A DNA stretch of 62,567 nucleotides, from contig JAGLFH010000055.1 of assembly GCA_023144635.1 (NCBI GenBank), positions 1 through 62,567 on the forward strand. Reading direction: 5' to 3'. This document shows, in pieces, positions 22,769 to 31,483 of this stretch; positions within the stretch are counted from its first letter, which is position 1, and the number at the start of each line of letters is the position of its first letter. A program made the translations under genes and the position numbers. The stretch is from Candidatus Auribacterota bacterium (lineage in GTDB: Bacteria > Auribacterota > JAFGBW01 > JAFGJP01). Under the pieces are notes generated by a model, which ran no database searches, was not told the origin of the DNA, and worked only from the letters and a program-made list of their open reading frames with translations.

Positions 22769-24595
22769 ATGCTTGAAGATAATGCCTATGAGATCGGTGA
22801 AGCCCTGATAGGTAAGGGCATAATAATGAAGGAAGAGTTTGATGAAGCAATAAACTCTTCAGAAGAGTCAGGTGTCTCTTTCCTTGATCTTCTCATAGAT
22901 AATTTCAATGTTGATAAAAATGAGCTATATAATGCTATTGGTGAACTCTATAGCGTTCCTGCAATAGACCTTAATGATTACGTCTCAGACCCCAAGGTGA
23001 CCGAGCTTGTAAATGAAGAACTTGCTAAAAAATTTATTGTTTTTCCGGTATTCAGTATAGGAAACACTTTAACTGTTACAATGGCCGATCCGACAGATAT
23101 AGTCGCTCTTGATCAGATACGTGTAAATGCTGATGATGATGATATCGAGATAGAACCGTGTATCAGTTCTAAAAAAGACATCCTGGAAGCAATAAATAAG
23201 CATTACCGTGCAACAGATGCCATGCAGGGAATAGTAGACAGCATAGGTGAAAGCACACCAGGTGAATTTCTGTCAGATGGTGAAGCTGAGTCTCCTGTGA
23301 CAAAACTTGTAAATGTGATAATAAAGCAGGCGGTTACAGATAATGCCAGTGATATTCACATAGAACCGGAGGAGACTTTTCTTAGAGTCCGTTTCCGAAT
23401 TGATGGAATACTTTATGAAATACCTGAACTTCCGAAACACCTTCAAGCTTCTATAATCTCAAGGCTAAAGGTTATCTCAAATCTTGATATTGCTGAAACA
23501 AGAGTACCGCAGGACGGCCATTTTAAGATGAATGTAGATGGCAAGCCAATGGACGCCCGAATTTCAACCGTTCCTACTGTATTTGGAGAAAATGTCGTAA
23601 TACGTCTTCTTAATCCTGCAAATATAACCCTTCAGCTTGAAGACCTTGGTTTTAACGAAGAATCACTAATGAAATTCGAAACCATGATCAGTAATCCTTA
23701 CGGCGTTATATTAACAACAGGTCCTACAGGAAGCGGAAAAACAACTACTCTTTATGCAACACTAAACAGGGTAAACTCCATTGAAAAGAACGTAATAACA
23801 ATTGAAGACCCTGTTGAATATAATATAGGCCTTGTTAGACAAATACCTGTAAATCTAAAAACAGGCCTCACTTTTGCCCGTGGCCTAAGAGCAACACTTC
23901 GTCAAGACCCTGATATTGTAATGGTTGGTGAAATCCGTGATACAGAAACAGCAGAAATATGTGTTCAGGCTGCTCTTACAGGACACCTTGTTTTTTCAAC
24001 ACTCCATACAAATGATTCTACTGGAGCACTCGCACGGCTCATTAACATGGGAGTAGAACCATTTCTTATATCATCATCAATAGTCGGGATCATCGCACAA
24101 AGGCTTGTACGTAAGATTTGTGATTTTTGTAAAGAATCATATGTACCAAGTCCTGCTGTAATAAAAAAATGGGGGCTTGAGACAGATAGTAACGGAAAAG
24201 TTACTCTTTATAAAGGAACCGGTTGCCCTGAATGCAGAGAAACAGGTTACAAGGGTAGGCGGGGAATATATGAAGTCCTTACAATAGATGATGATATCCG
24301 TCACATGGTTATTGAAGGAAAATCAAGCCATGAAATAAAAAGTTTTGCAATAAAGGAAAAAGGTCTGAAGGTACTTGCTGTTGATGGTATTGAAAAAGTG
24401 AAATTGGGAATAACAACACTTGAAGAAGTATCAAGAGTAACAGAGACGAAAACAATTGAAAAGAGAGAAATCTCAGGCAGCCAGGCAAAAGAATCTACTG
24501 ATAGAAGCCGCATCCAGCCTCTGCGCGCAACTTCCAAATCTGTAAACTTAGATGAGTATCAGAAAAAACTTACTACATGGATTGGAACAAAATAA
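22769..24595 (+). CDS. pilB: Type IV pilus/type II secretion assembly ATPase PilB (GspE)
   Basis: 608 residues, cytoplasmic motor that polymerises pilin. N-terminal T2SSE_N domain (~10-150). ATPase core with Walker A TTGPTGSGKTTT, Asp box, Walker B DIVMVGEIRD, His box HLVFSTLHTND. A tetra-cysteine zinc site (CDFC ... CPECRETGYKGRRGIYE) separates PilB/GspE from PilT. An AAGGAG site precedes the ATG. About 45 residues after the usual end (KTIEKREISG... to the C-terminus) are polar and of unknown use. It sits in an operon with a kinase and two receivers rather than directly with pilC, which is 2.7 kb further on. Confidence 0.93.
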   Translation: MLEDNAYEIGEALIGKGIIMKEEFDEAINSSEESGVSFLDLLIDNFNVDKNELYNAIGELYSVPAIDLNDYVSDPKVTELVNEELAKKFIVFPVFSIGNTLTVTMADPTDIVALDQIRVNADDDDIEIEPCISSKKDILEAINKHYRATDAMQGIVDSIGESTPGEFLSDGEAESPVTKLVNVIIKQAVTDNASDIHIEPEETFLRVRFRIDGILYEIPELPKHLQASIISRLKVISNLDIAETRVPQDGHFKMNVDGKPMDARISTVPTVFGENVVIRLLNPANITLQLEDLGFNEESLMKFETMISNPYGVILTTGPTGSGKTTTLYATLNRVNSIEKNVITIEDPVEYNIGLVRQIPVNLKTGLTFARGLRATLRQDPDIVMVGEIRDTETAEICVQAALTGHLVFSTLHTNDSTGALARLINMGVEPFLISSSIVGIIAQRLVRKICDFCKESYVPSPAVIKKWGLETDSNGKVTLYKGTGCPECRETGYKGRRGIYEVLTIDDDIRHMVIEGKSSHEIKSFAIKEKGLKVLAVDGIEKVKLGITTLEEVSRVTETKTIEKREISGSQAKESTDRSRIQPLRATSKSVNLDEYQKKLTTWIGTK

Positions 24596-24605
24596 CAAAA
24601 GAAAG

Positions 24606-24986
24606 TGCCTAAAGTGCACTAAAATACTTAAAGTGTCTAAAGTTAAGGAGCGCTTCGCGCATATATTAAAATAAATTACTTATAGAGAGACATAAAGGCA
24701 CAGAAATAAACACAATAAAAAAATGTTGTAGAAACTGCGACTTATCGCGTCTCTGTTAATATGAAATAAAAATAAATTAAAAATTATTGAGCGCTTATGC
24801 GCGATAATTATAACTGTAAAAAGTTTGTAGGGGCGGGGCTTGCCTCCGCCCGTGTAAAACAGAAATTGTTGTTCTATTTTTGCCTGAATCCATCGGTCAA
24901 ACCGCGGGATAATATTTTTTTATTTTCTGTTTTTTACAATGCAAATTAAACATTTTAACTTTAGTGCACTTTAGACATTTTAGGCA
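24606..24986. repeat. Repeat block bounded by inverted family A sequences
   Basis: Both ends begin, reading inward, with TGCCTAAA and run through TAAAGT-type units to AAAGTTAA (24606-24646 and, inverted, 24951-24986). Between them are a CGCTTCGCGC hairpin, a degenerate REP-like palindrome (24734-24752) and a GGGCGGGG/CCGCCC hairpin (24826-24857). No gene. The unit looks like a MITE-style composite, and its right end directly supplies the leader of the ExeA-like gene. Confidence 0.55.
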
Positions 24987-25007
24987 CTTATAACTTGGTT
25001 TTATATT

Positions 25008-25823
25008 ATGTATGAAAGCTATTGGAAATTAAAAGAAAAACCTTTCAGGAATACTCCTGATCCAAAATTTTTCTTTAGTTCAAATCAACATGAAGATTCA
25101 CTGTTAAAACTTACCTATGCAGCAGCAGAAAGTATGGGTGCTGCAATGCTGACAGGTGTTTTTGGTTGTGGAAAAACATTGATCGGTCAATCTCTTATTA
25201 AAAACCTTGGTGAAGAAAGATACCGCCTTGCATTTATTAATAACCCTCAATTATCAAGCCAGGAGCTACTGCGATCTATAGTAAGGAGCCTTAAAGCGAC
25301 ACAGCTTCCCACTAAAATGACAGAAATAATGTCTGATGCTCTTCTTGAAGTTCTTCAGGAAATACTTCTCGATAATATGAGGGATGGAAAAGAGACCATT
25401 GTAATCATTGATGAAGCACATATTATAAAAGATGATGATGTTTTTGAAACATTAAGGCTTCTGCTTAATTTTCAGCTTCAAAATAAATTTCTCGTTACCC
25501 TATTTCTTTTTGGGCAACCAGAGCTGAGAGATAAAGTAAATAATTACAAACAGCTTGAGCAAAGAATAGCTCTTCGCTGTCATCTTGACAGGTTTAATGA
25601 AAAAGAAACCTCTGCATATATTCAGCACCGTTTAAAAATAGCTGGAAGAGAAAATGAAATATTTACACCGGAAGCACTTAAATTAATACATGAAAAAACC
25701 GGAGGAATACCACGCCGTATAAACCATCTGTGTGATCTTTCTCTTCTTACAGGATTTGGAAGGAAAACAGAAAAAATAAATCCTGATGTTATTCAAAAAT
25801 CCAGCAAAGAATTCGGTTCATGA
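25008..25823 (+). CDS. ExeA/GspA-like AAA ATPase
   Basis: 271 residues. Starts with the family signature MYESYWKLKEKPFRNTPDP, then Walker A GVFGCGKT, Walker B IVIIDEAH and the HLDRFNEKETSAYIQHRL sensor region. ExeA-type proteins help place the secretin through the peptidoglycan. This version ends after the ATPase and lacks a peptidoglycan-binding C-terminal domain and any membrane helix, so it may be a cytoplasmic regulator. There is no clear ribosome site, and the start is ~20 nt beyond a dispersed repeat. It overlaps the sigma-54 activator gene by ATGA. Confidence 0.85.
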   Translation: MYESYWKLKEKPFRNTPDPKFFFSSNQHEDSLLKLTYAAAESMGAAMLTGVFGCGKTLIGQSLIKNLGEERYRLAFINNPQLSSQELLRSIVRSLKATQLPTKMTEIMSDALLEVLQEILLDNMRDGKETIVIIDEAHIIKDDDVFETLRLLLNFQLQNKFLVTLFLFGQPELRDKVNNYKQLEQRIALRCHLDRFNEKETSAYIQHRLKIAGRENEIFTPEALKLIHEKTGGIPRRINHLCDLSLLTGFGRKTEKINPDVIQKSSKEFGS

Positions 25824-27205
25824 AAGATAAAATTCAAAACAGAATACTAATAGTACATGAAAAAGCTAAAATAGCCTCATACCTAGCTGATAAATTAACA
25901 TCTTGGGGTTGCAATGTTGATAAAACTGCAAACGGTTATTCTGCTCTTGAAAAAGTAGGCTATTTTTCATACACAATCGTTTTTGTTTCCACAACTCTTC
26001 CTTTGATAAACTATAAAGATGTAACTTCTCGTATTCTAAAAGAATATCCGGATATTTTTCAGGTAATAGTTGATTCTGAAAATAAATTAAGCGATGAAGA
26101 AGTGAAAAATGCCTCTGCAGATTTTTATATACCAGATCCCATGGATGATCATTTGATAAGTAATGTACTTTATGAAATAGCAGGAAGAAGACCTGATCTT
26201 GAAGAAGCCTTTCAAAATCTTCCTTTGGTAAAATATGATTTTGAAAGAATAGTCGGTAAAGATCACACAATGAAAAAGCTTTATAAAATATTAAAAAAAT
26301 TAAGCAAATCATCTGTAACGGTTTTAATTCAGGGAGAAAGCGGTACAGGAAAAGAATTAACAGCAAAAGCAATACACTATTATGGAGACAGAAAAAACAA
26401 TCCCTTTGTAGCAGTTAGCTGTGCTGCAATACCAGAAACACTACTCGAGAGCGAACTTTTTGGTCATGAAAAAGGTTCTTTCACAGGTGCTATAGCAGAA
26501 AAAATAGGCACTTTTGAACAAGCTGATACCGGAACTATATTTCTTGATGAAATAGGTGAGATGAGCCCTGCACTTCAAGCAAAACTATTAAGGGTTTTAG
26601 AAGAAAGCGAATTTCAAAGAGTAGGAGGTATAGAAAAGAAAAAAGTAGATATAAGGATCATATCTGCAACAAATAGAGATCTCTGGAAAATGACCAAAAA
26701 AGGACTTTTTAGACAAGATCTTTATTACCGATTAAGTGCCTTTCCTTTACACCTTCCGCCATTAAGAGAAAGAAAGTCAGATATCCCTCTCCTTACTAGA
26801 TACTTTATAAGGAAACATCATCAAAGAGCAGGAAAGAATATCTGCCAGATAGATAGGGAAGCTTTGGAGATACTTAACGATTTTAAATGGGAAGGGAACA
26901 TCCGTGAGTTGGAAAATGTGATAGAACGCTCCCTTGTTATGAGCGAAAACAACATTATTCTAAAAAAAGACCTTCCTGAATATCTCTTTAACAGATCAAT
27001 GGAATCTAACAACGTTGAAATTGATAATAAGGAAACATTTATTACAATAAAACCTATCAATGACATGGAAAGGGAAGCAATAATAAAAGCTCTTGAACAA
27101 AGTTACGGAAATAAATCAAGGGCAGCCCGTGAACTAAAGATGAGCCTGATGACTTTATATCGAAAAATTGATAAATATAATATTAAAGTTAATAAAATAA
27201 AGTAG
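25820..27205 (+). CDS. Sigma-54-dependent activator with a degenerate receiver
   Basis: 461 residues. Residues 1-125 fold like a receiver but lack the chemistry: HEKAK replaces the acidic pair and the acceptor aspartate position reads VFVSTTLP (serine). ~140-375 is the AAA+ domain with Walker A GESGTGKE, the sigma-54 contact GSFTGA, Walker B IFLDEIGEM and RDLYYRL. The C-terminus is a Fis-type helix-turn-helix (NKSRAARELKMSLMTLYRKI). It should activate RNA polymerase-sigma-54 at type IV pilus or secretion promoters, probably without aspartate phosphorylation. Its coupling to the ExeA-like ATPase suggests that ATPase as its signal partner (inference). Confidence 0.9.
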   Translation: MKDKIQNRILIVHEKAKIASYLADKLTSWGCNVDKTANGYSALEKVGYFSYTIVFVSTTLPLINYKDVTSRILKEYPDIFQVIVDSENKLSDEEVKNASADFYIPDPMDDHLISNVLYEIAGRRPDLEEAFQNLPLVKYDFERIVGKDHTMKKLYKILKKLSKSSVTVLIQGESGTGKELTAKAIHYYGDRKNNPFVAVSCAAIPETLLESELFGHEKGSFTGAIAEKIGTFEQADTGTIFLDEIGEMSPALQAKLLRVLEESEFQRVGGIEKKKVDIRIISATNRDLWKMTKKGLFRQDLYYRLSAFPLHLPPLRERKSDIPLLTRYFIRKHHQRAGKNICQIDREALEILNDFKWEGNIRELENVIERSLVMSENNIILKKDLPEYLFNRSMESNNVEIDNKETFITIKPINDMEREAIIKALEQSYGNKSRAARELKMSLMTLYRKIDKYNIKVNKIK

Positions 27206-27237
27206 TTAAAACTTTATGCCGATATTTATGAAAAAAA

Positions 27238-27300
27238 GGTACTAGGTTCTAGGTTTTAGAAACTAGCTAGAACCTATAACCCAAAACCTAGGACCTAAGG
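27238..27300. repeat. GGTACTAGGTTCTAGG-type repeat supplying the pilC ribosome site
   Basis: Imperfect inverted repeat made of ACTAGGTTCTAGG and CCTAGGACCTAAGG units around GCTAGCTAGAAC. A related copy lies at 16267-16310. Its last bases AAGGA are 6 nt before the pilC ATG and form the only visible ribosome site. Confidence 0.55.
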
Positions 27301-27307
27301 ATTTTTT

Positions 27308-28516
27308 ATGAAATTTTCTTATACCGGAAAAAAAGGCGGAAGAACTGTAAAGGGAACAATTGATGCTCCTGACAGGAAAGGTGCTTCAAATAAGCTTCGT
27401 GCTCAGGGCGTAAGTGTAAATAATCTTACAAAAGCATCTGCACTTAGTGGTGACCTCAAACTTTTCGGCGGAAAAGCTAAAATAAAACCTATGATGCTTA
27501 TGATGATGACGCGTCAGCTTGCAACACTGCTTAAAGCAGGTGTTCCTATATTAACTTCAGTCCATTCTCTGGTAACTCAGACGGAAGATGAAGCCTTACA
27601 AAAAGTTCTTCATAATGTTGAATTAGGAATTCAAAATGGTTTATCTTTATCAAAATCTTTGGCAACACAAAAAGGTATATTTTCAGATCTTTATGTAAAT
27701 ATTGTATTTGCAGGTGAATCCGGCGGTGCTCTCCCGGAAATTTTAACTCGTCTTGCAGACCTTATTGAAAGGGATAATAAAATAGCTGCAGAAGTTAAAT
27801 CTGCATTCCGTTATCCTTTTATAGTTTTAGGAGCACTTGTATGCGCTTTTATATTCCTTGTAAATTTTGTAGTACCCAAATTTACAGCCATGTTTAAGCA
27901 ATTTAGACTAGAGCTGCCGCTTCCAACAAGAGTACTTATAACCATAAGCGAGCTTATGGGGGCTTACTGGGGATGGATGATACTTATAACAGTTTCTCTT
28001 ATCTTTGCATTTGTAAAATTTAAAAAAACCGATACCGGTAAAAGACTTATAGACATAATATTCCTAAAGCTTCCTGTAATGGGGACTTTAACTATAAAAT
28101 TCAGCATGGCACGTTTTGCAAGCCTTCTTTCTACTCTTATAAAAAGTGGTGTACCTATAGTATCATGTTTAAAAATAGTTAAAAATACTATTGAGAACTC
28201 TATGATAAAAAAGGATATAGAGATCATGATAAAAAGAGTGGAATCCGGAGAAGGAATATATACGACAATGAAGGAAAGTCCATATTTTCCAACACTTATG
28301 GCAAACATGGTAGAGATCGGTGAAAAATCAGGTTCTATTGATGAAATGCTTAATATGATATCAGATCACTATGAAATGGAAACACACTATGCCGTTAAAG
28401 CCCTTACATCTATGATCGAGCCTGTTATGACCATTTGCGCAGGAAGCATGATCCTGGGTGTAGCACTTGCTATTTTTGTTCCTATGTGGGATATTGTAAA
28501 AGCCGCAAGACAGTAA
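27308..28516 (+). CDS. pilC: Type IV pilus inner-membrane platform protein PilC (GspF family)
   Basis: 402 residues with two T2SSF domains (MMTRQLATLLKAGVPILTSV... and MARFASLLSTLIKSGVPIVSCL...). Three transmembrane helices: ~170-195, ~215-235 and the C-terminal MTICAGSMILGVALAIFVPMW. It forms the membrane platform that the ATPases PilB and PilT act on. Length is normal. The only ribosome site comes from a dispersed repeat. Confidence 0.93.
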   Translation: MKFSYTGKKGGRTVKGTIDAPDRKGASNKLRAQGVSVNNLTKASALSGDLKLFGGKAKIKPMMLMMMTRQLATLLKAGVPILTSVHSLVTQTEDEALQKVLHNVELGIQNGLSLSKSLATQKGIFSDLYVNIVFAGESGGALPEILTRLADLIERDNKIAAEVKSAFRYPFIVLGALVCAFIFLVNFVVPKFTAMFKQFRLELPLPTRVLITISELMGAYWGWMILITVSLIFAFVKFKKTDTGKRLIDIIFLKLPVMGTLTIKFSMARFASLLSTLIKSGVPIVSCLKIVKNTIENSMIKKDIEIMIKRVESGEGIYTTMKESPYFPTLMANMVEIGEKSGSIDEMLNMISDHYEMETHYAVKALTSMIEPVMTICAGSMILGVALAIFVPMWDIVKAARQ

Positions 28517-29047
28517 AAACGATAGAAAAAAATTCCAAAAAACAAAATCCAAATAACAAATAAATATCAATAAACCAAATTCGAAATGTAAGAAAAAAAA
28601 AGAATAATTACCACGAAGAACACGAAGCTATGAACCACGTCCTAAACCACATAGAGTTCAGGATAAATGGGGTTCATGATGAACGAAAAGGTAAGACGTA
28701 CGTAGGGGCGGCGGCTTGCCCCCGCCCGTGTAAAAGAAGAAATACACGAAAAAGGTATGTCGAGACGCACGGCGGTGCGTCTTTGTAAAACATAAAAGCA
28801 ATTGGACACAAATAGAACCAATAACAACAAACACGTCATTACTCTCATTTTTTATAAACTTCCTTATATTAGGCAATTACATATATCGTGAAAAAATGCA
28901 CAAAATAAAGTTTGTTTTCTTATTTTTTTTTGTTATATTATTTATTTCATAAAAAAACAGGTTAATATATAAATAAACATACTCCGATGCGTAAGATATG
29001 TAAAAATTCTCTTCGACAATTTTCACATACTCCTCGGAGTCAATTCG
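28517..29047. other. Gene-free stretch with dispersed repeats
   Basis: Contains a GAACCACG...GGTTCATGATG element (~28632-28682, related to 7671-7700), a GGGCGG/CCGCCC hairpin (28701-28733), a REP-like variant (28764-28783) and AT-rich sequence with likely serC promoter material near 28910-28960. The minus-strand open frame at 28877-29068 has no family features. Confidence 0.5.
28764..28783. repeat. REP-like variant palindrome
   Basis: AGACGCACGGCGGTGCGTCT: same outer stem (GACGC/GCGTC) and TTTGTA flank as the main REP family but a different centre. Confidence 0.55.
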
Positions 29048-29100
29048 ACCATGCCATTTAACGAGCACTGCGTTACGTAAATGGCAGTCTCATTGAAGGA
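29048..29100 (+). promoter_or_regulatory. Structured leader of serC
   Basis: TGCCATTTA and TAAATGGCA form a strong stem enclosing a CGAGCACTGCGTTACG loop region with a further possible short stem (ACG/CGT). ACTCCTCGGAGT lies just upstream, and the AAGGAGG ribosome site just downstream. Such a layout can control translation. I cannot match it to a known riboswitch. Confidence 0.4.
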
Positions 29101-29107
29101 GGAAGCT

Positions 29108-30181
29108 ATGCGAGCACACAATTTTAATGCAGGTCCATCAACGTTGCCAACTGAAGTACTTGAAAAGGTTAAAAACGAGCTTCTAGATTATGAAGGTACT
29201 GGCATTTCTGTTATGGAAATGAGCCATCGCAGCCCTGAGTTCTCAGATATACTTGCCTCAGCCAAGAAAAATCTCAAAGATCTTTTAAACATAAACGATA
29301 ACTATGAAATACTCTTTCTGCAGGGGGGAGCCAGCCATCAGTTTTTTATGTTTCCAATGAATTTTTTAACAAAAGATAAAAAAGCAGACTATATTGATAC
29401 CGGTGCATGGTCTTCAAAAGCGATTAAAGAAGCAAAGCTTTTCGGTAACATTAATGTTCTTTTTAGCAGCAAAGATGCAAACTATAATAGAGTGCCTTCT
29501 TGGAATGAATTAGAGATAAGCAATGATGCAGAGTACTGTCATATAACTTCAAACAATACTATCTTCGGAACAAGATTTAAAGATTTTGGTGATCCAAATA
29601 TTACAAAACTCGTTGCAGATATGTCTTCTGATATACTTACAAGACCGTTTGATATAAATAAGTTCTACATGGTATATGGCGGTGCACAGAAAAATCTCGG
29701 ACCAAGCGGTGTTACGTTTGTGATCATTCGCAAAGATATGATCGAAAAAGCCAATAATGGTCTTCCTACACTTTTGCAATATAAAACTCATATTGAAAAA
29801 GATTCTTTGTTCAATACTCCGCCTTCATTCGGCATATACATTATAAAACTGGTTACTGAATGGGCTATAAAAAACGGCGGAATAGATTTTCTTGAAAAAG
29901 AAAGTAAAAAAAGAGCTGATATGCTTTATGAAGTTCTTGATAGCTCTGATTTTTATATTCCTACATCTGATAAAGATAGTCGCTCGCTTACCAATATAAC
30001 TTTTAGGTTTAAAGACGAATCTCTTGAAAAGCCATTTATTGATGAGGCTAAAAAACAGGGGTTAATAGGTCTTAAAGGACACAGAAGCGTTGGTGGAATA
30101 AGAGCATCTAACTATAATGCAATGACAACGGAAGGTATAAAAAAGCTTATTGAAATAATGAAATCCTTTGAAAACAAATAA
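29108..30181 (+). CDS. serC: Phosphoserine aminotransferase
   Basis: 357 residues from ATG 29108, which has an ideal AAGGAGG site. An earlier in-frame ATG (29081) lies inside the leader hairpin. Class V PLP enzyme that makes 3-phosphoserine in serine biosynthesis. Signature features are NFNAGPSTLP at the start, EMSHRSPEF, LFLQGGASHQFFM, the PLP lysine in YGGAQKNLGPSGVT and GHRSVGGIRASNYNA near the end. No serA or serB is adjacent. Confidence 0.95.
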   Translation: MRAHNFNAGPSTLPTEVLEKVKNELLDYEGTGISVMEMSHRSPEFSDILASAKKNLKDLLNINDNYEILFLQGGASHQFFMFPMNFLTKDKKADYIDTGAWSSKAIKEAKLFGNINVLFSSKDANYNRVPSWNELEISNDAEYCHITSNNTIFGTRFKDFGDPNITKLVADMSSDILTRPFDINKFYMVYGGAQKNLGPSGVTFVIIRKDMIEKANNGLPTLLQYKTHIEKDSLFNTPPSFGIYIIKLVTEWAIKNGGIDFLEKESKKRADMLYEVLDSSDFYIPTSDKDSRSLTNITFRFKDESLEKPFIDEAKKQGLIGLKGHRSVGGIRASNYNAMTTEGIKKLIEIMKSFENK

Positions 30182-30261
30182 TTTTTCTGTTTATTTTCTA
30201 ATTATTTAGACGAATTCATATAAATCTGATATTATTATTATAATGAAATAAGGAGGAACTT

Positions 30262-30552
30262 ATGCAAAAAATCTCTGGGTTATTTTTAGCTATTGCGATT
30301 ATAGCTCTTGCAGGAGTATTACTTGTTAAAGAGCGTTATCAAGTAATTGGCACAAGCAGTAAAAACATTATAGTATTTGATAAGCTTGGATGTTCTTTTA
30401 TTACAAAAAATGCTAAAGGTGAATGGGTAAAACAATCTATTAAAGAAGCTGAAATACTGGTTAACTTCAAATCTCCTGGTATTGGAGATTCGGATACATC
30501 AACTGAATCACCTGATGATGCTCCAGATATTAAGCCGGATCTTAAAATTTAG
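30262..30552 (+). CDS. Small membrane-anchored protein of unknown function
   Basis: 96 residues. An N-terminal hydrophobic helix or uncleaved signal (ISGLFLAIAIIALAGVLLV) is followed by a short extracytoplasmic domain and an acidic, Asp/Glu/Pro-rich tail. A good AAGGAGG site precedes the ATG. It is followed closely by a PilZ protein, with which it may be co-transcribed. No family recognised. Confidence 0.6.
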   Translation: MQKISGLFLAIAIIALAGVLLVKERYQVIGTSSKNIIVFDKLGCSFITKNAKGEWVKQSIKEAEILVNFKSPGIGDSDTSTESPDDAPDIKPDLKI

Positions 30553-30580
30553 AACATTTTATAATTTTGCGAGGTCTTTA

Positions 30581-30961
30581 ATGCCGGTAAAAAATGAAAG
30601 AAGAAAGTATGTTCGTATAGAGACCAATTTGATGGTCACCTTTAAGGTAAAAGGGGATGAAAAAACATATCCTTCCCTAATAATCAATATGAGTCAGGGA
30701 GGTCTTCTTTTAAAATCATTTAAATCTTTTCCGCTGGATATTGAACTGATTATAAATATTGCACCTAGTGAATGTACGGACAAAGAAATAGTGATCCCTG
30801 CCAAAGTCAATAGGTGTGACACCATATATGAGAATAAGCTCTACCATCTTGCGGTTGACATTAACAGAAAAACAGAAAAAGTTTCCAAAGTCATTGATAA
30901 CTTTTACAAGTTAGTTCTAAAGAAGAAAAAACAGGACTCCTCTGATAGATTGAAAAAGTAG
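30581..30961 (+). CDS. PilZ-domain protein
   Basis: About 126 residues from ATG 30581, preceded by GAGG. The upstream open frame overlaps the previous gene and is not used. PilZ signature: ERRKYVR (RxxxR) and NMSQGGLLL (the (D/N)xSxxG motif), so cyclic-di-GMP binding is plausible. A lysine-rich C-terminal tail follows. In a genome section rich in type IV pilus genes it may regulate motility or secretion. Confidence 0.8.
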   Translation: MPVKNERRKYVRIETNLMVTFKVKGDEKTYPSLIINMSQGGLLLKSFKSFPLDIELIINIAPSECTDKEIVIPAKVNRCDTIYENKLYHLAVDINRKTEKVSKVIDNFYKLVLKKKKQDSSDRLKK

Positions 30962-31352
30962 AAGACAGAGAACAGAGGGCAGAAGACAGAAAAGTCAAAA
31001 GCATTAAAAGCCAGAAAACAGATACAAGATAACAGAAAAGCACCAATCCTCATAAATTAAATAACAAATAAATTCAAAAAACCAATGATCAAAGAGATTC
31101 AGAAGCTTAAATAAAAGCTCAAACCCAGAATATAGAACCTTCGTATTACTTTTTACATAGATCCCTGTTTTCACAGGGATGACAACATTTTACCTTTGCT
31201 CATGCGGAAATCTTTCGGCTGCCCAACTTGCTTTTTATCTTTTATGTTAACTGAGACGCATGTCATGCGTCTCTACAACATTTTCTTTATTTTTTCGTGC
31301 TTTCTTCTTCGACTCACCACAAATCGTCCGCTTTGACAAAAACAATATATTT
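30962..31352. other. Gene-free stretch with degenerate repeats
   Basis: Holds AGACAGA-type short repeats (30962-31010), an ATCCCTGT/ACAGGGAT hairpin (31161-31180) and a REP-like variant (31253-31273, GAGACGCA...TGCGTCTC). Confidence 0.5.
31253..31273. repeat. REP-like variant palindrome
   Basis: GAGACGCATG, one T, CATGCGTCTC, followed by TACAAC as in the main REP family. Confidence 0.6.
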
Positions 31353-31475
31353 AGGCGAGCAAGTATACCGGAGATACAAGGCTTTCGACTGTCGTACGAC
31401 GCAGGCGTATTTAGTTTATACGTCGAGGAGTACGGCAGGAAGAATAACGCAGTAGATCCGGTATAATTGCTCGCC
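31353..31475 (+). ncRNA. Candidate structured RNA element (123 nt)
   Basis: A long outer stem GGCGAGCAA-GTATACCGGA pairs with TCCGGTATAA-TTGCTCGCC (31353-31371 with 31457-31475). Inside are nested stems: CGTAC with GTACG, GACG with CGTC, and a CGTAT/ATACG hairpin with a 7-nt loop. A T-run (TACTTTTTTT) follows on the plus strand, so it may also terminate. It also reads as an open frame ending RKNNAVDPV, but the helices explain the sequence better. It resembles dispersed structured elements of candidate-phylum genomes. A HEARO-type RNA is one untested possibility. No HNH or IscB gene is next to it. Confidence 0.55.
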
Positions 31476-31483
31476 TACTTTTT

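Noticed and set aside
24606-24646. Spaced TAAAGT units that look array-like
   Set aside because: Units are too short and irregular for a CRISPR array, with no unique spacers and no cas genes.
28877-29068. Minus-strand 63-codon frame upstream of serC
   Set aside because: AT-rich, no ribosome site or family motif, and it covers the likely serC promoter and leader.
31260-31466. Open frame ending RKNNAVDPV
   Set aside because: It is explained by the structured RNA-like element and a REP variant. No ribosome site.
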